Assembly (NCBI RefSeq): GCF_937910895.1
Contig: NZ_CALEMI010000040.1
Coordinates: 1 to 64,000, forward strand
DNA from: an uncultured Dokdonia sp.
GTDB taxonomy: Bacteria > Bacteroidota > Bacteroidia > Flavobacteriales > Flavobacteriaceae
Direction: 5' to 3'
DNA: 64,000 nucleotides
Position numbers and translations under genes: made by a program. Below, piece by piece: positions 63,812 to 64,000 of this stretch (position 1 is its first letter; every line of letters starts with the position of its first letter). Under the pieces are notes generated by a model, which did no database searches, was not told where the DNA came from, and saw nothing but the letters and a program-made list of their open reading frames with translations.

Positions 63812-64000
63812 ATCCTACAAATTTTTGGTCTGTAAAGATACTAATACCATTAGGAGTATACGCATGGTATGGATAAGAAGTTATTAAAAGGTATTTTTCT
63901 TTTGAATTAATTGATGCTGTTACTGAATAGTATTGATAAACATATTGAAAAAAAAGAAGTACACAAAACCGCAACAAACACTAATAAAGAGATCAAAAGA
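63812..64000. other. Window end, non-coding
   Basis: AT-rich text upstream of the pRiA4b-like gene. I see no gene or repeat of note; the 60-aa minus ORF at 63795 overlaps the start of the real gene and has no protein-like features. Confidence 0.5.

Noticed and set aside
1-64000. tRNA or rRNA genes
   Set aside because: No cloverleaf-like or rRNA-like sequence was found in the gaps by eye; a tRNA scan would settle it.

Overview
The window looks like a chromosomal segment of a marine member of the Flavobacteriaceae (Bacteroidota). The basis is low GC, many short lipoprotein and secretion signals, a gliding-motility type C-terminal domain (type IX secretion), DUF2339/DUF3999 and other Bacteroidota families, no Shine-Dalgarno-led starts, and dispersed intergenic repeats typical of this family. 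The frequent 14-bp palindrome GCTTTCGCGAAAGC would suit a Dokdonia/Krokinobacter-like genome, but I cannot confirm the genus. No tRNA, rRNA or CRISPR array was seen.

Layout. 1-7.7 kb: a cut-off TPR/esterase-like gene, an NTF2-like gene, HMG-CoA lyase, a LysE exporter, a LytTR regulator, a DinB-like protein and an S41 peptidase. Then comes a patch of mobile debris: an attC-like imperfect palindrome, an IS end and a truncated ECF sigma factor. DUF3703 and a small lipoprotein follow. 7.5-18 kb: a 53-aa membrane protein missed by the ORF track, pyrD, a secreted esterase, pepT, a beta-barrel protein, a secreted LRR protein, a YciO-like protein, an acetyltransferase, an esterase lipoprotein and a PcrA/UvrD helicase. 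18.5-23 kb: a DsrE-like secreted protein and two paralogous secreted M20 amidohydrolases, each followed by a tandem series of its own 3' end alternating with hairpins that have fixed flanks and different stems. 23-32.5 kb: the DUF2339/DUF3999 pair and an FMN-binding glutamate-synthase-like protein. A NACHT NTPase gene is inserted at the 3' end of the latter and is flanked by a 44-bp direct repeat that duplicates that end. A large carboxypeptidase-regulatory-domain lipoprotein follows.

32.7-38.6 kb: a small membrane protein, a SulP/STAS transporter, a repeat-rich zone with an 11-copy 7-bp tandem repeat, a DUF695-RraB gene bounded by inverted repeats, and a decayed IS1182-like transposase. 38.7-47.8 kb: a GH13 glucosidase, a JmjC/cupin-like protein, an NDH-2 dehydrogenase, and two tandem vanadium-dependent haloperoxidases of the long (algal bromoperoxidase-like) type. 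47.8-64 kb: an RhlE-type helicase, a Kdo/WaaP-like kinase divergent from a glycosyltransferase, TsaC and the CCA-adding enzyme in one run, a CDGSH protein, a B1-type metallo-beta-lactamase-fold lipoprotein overlapping a DEAD-box helicase, a T9SS gliding-type multidomain protein, an ABC-2 exporter pair, an unknown kinase-like protein, an NdpA-family nucleoid protein and a pRiA4b-ORF3-like protein.

Most genes are ordinary housekeeping or accessory genes in short operons. The signals most worth following are the hairpin/3'-end tandem arrays, the NACHT insertion scar, the 14-bp palindrome in both coding and intergenic DNA, and the tandem haloperoxidases that appear to lack the usual vanadate-binding serine.
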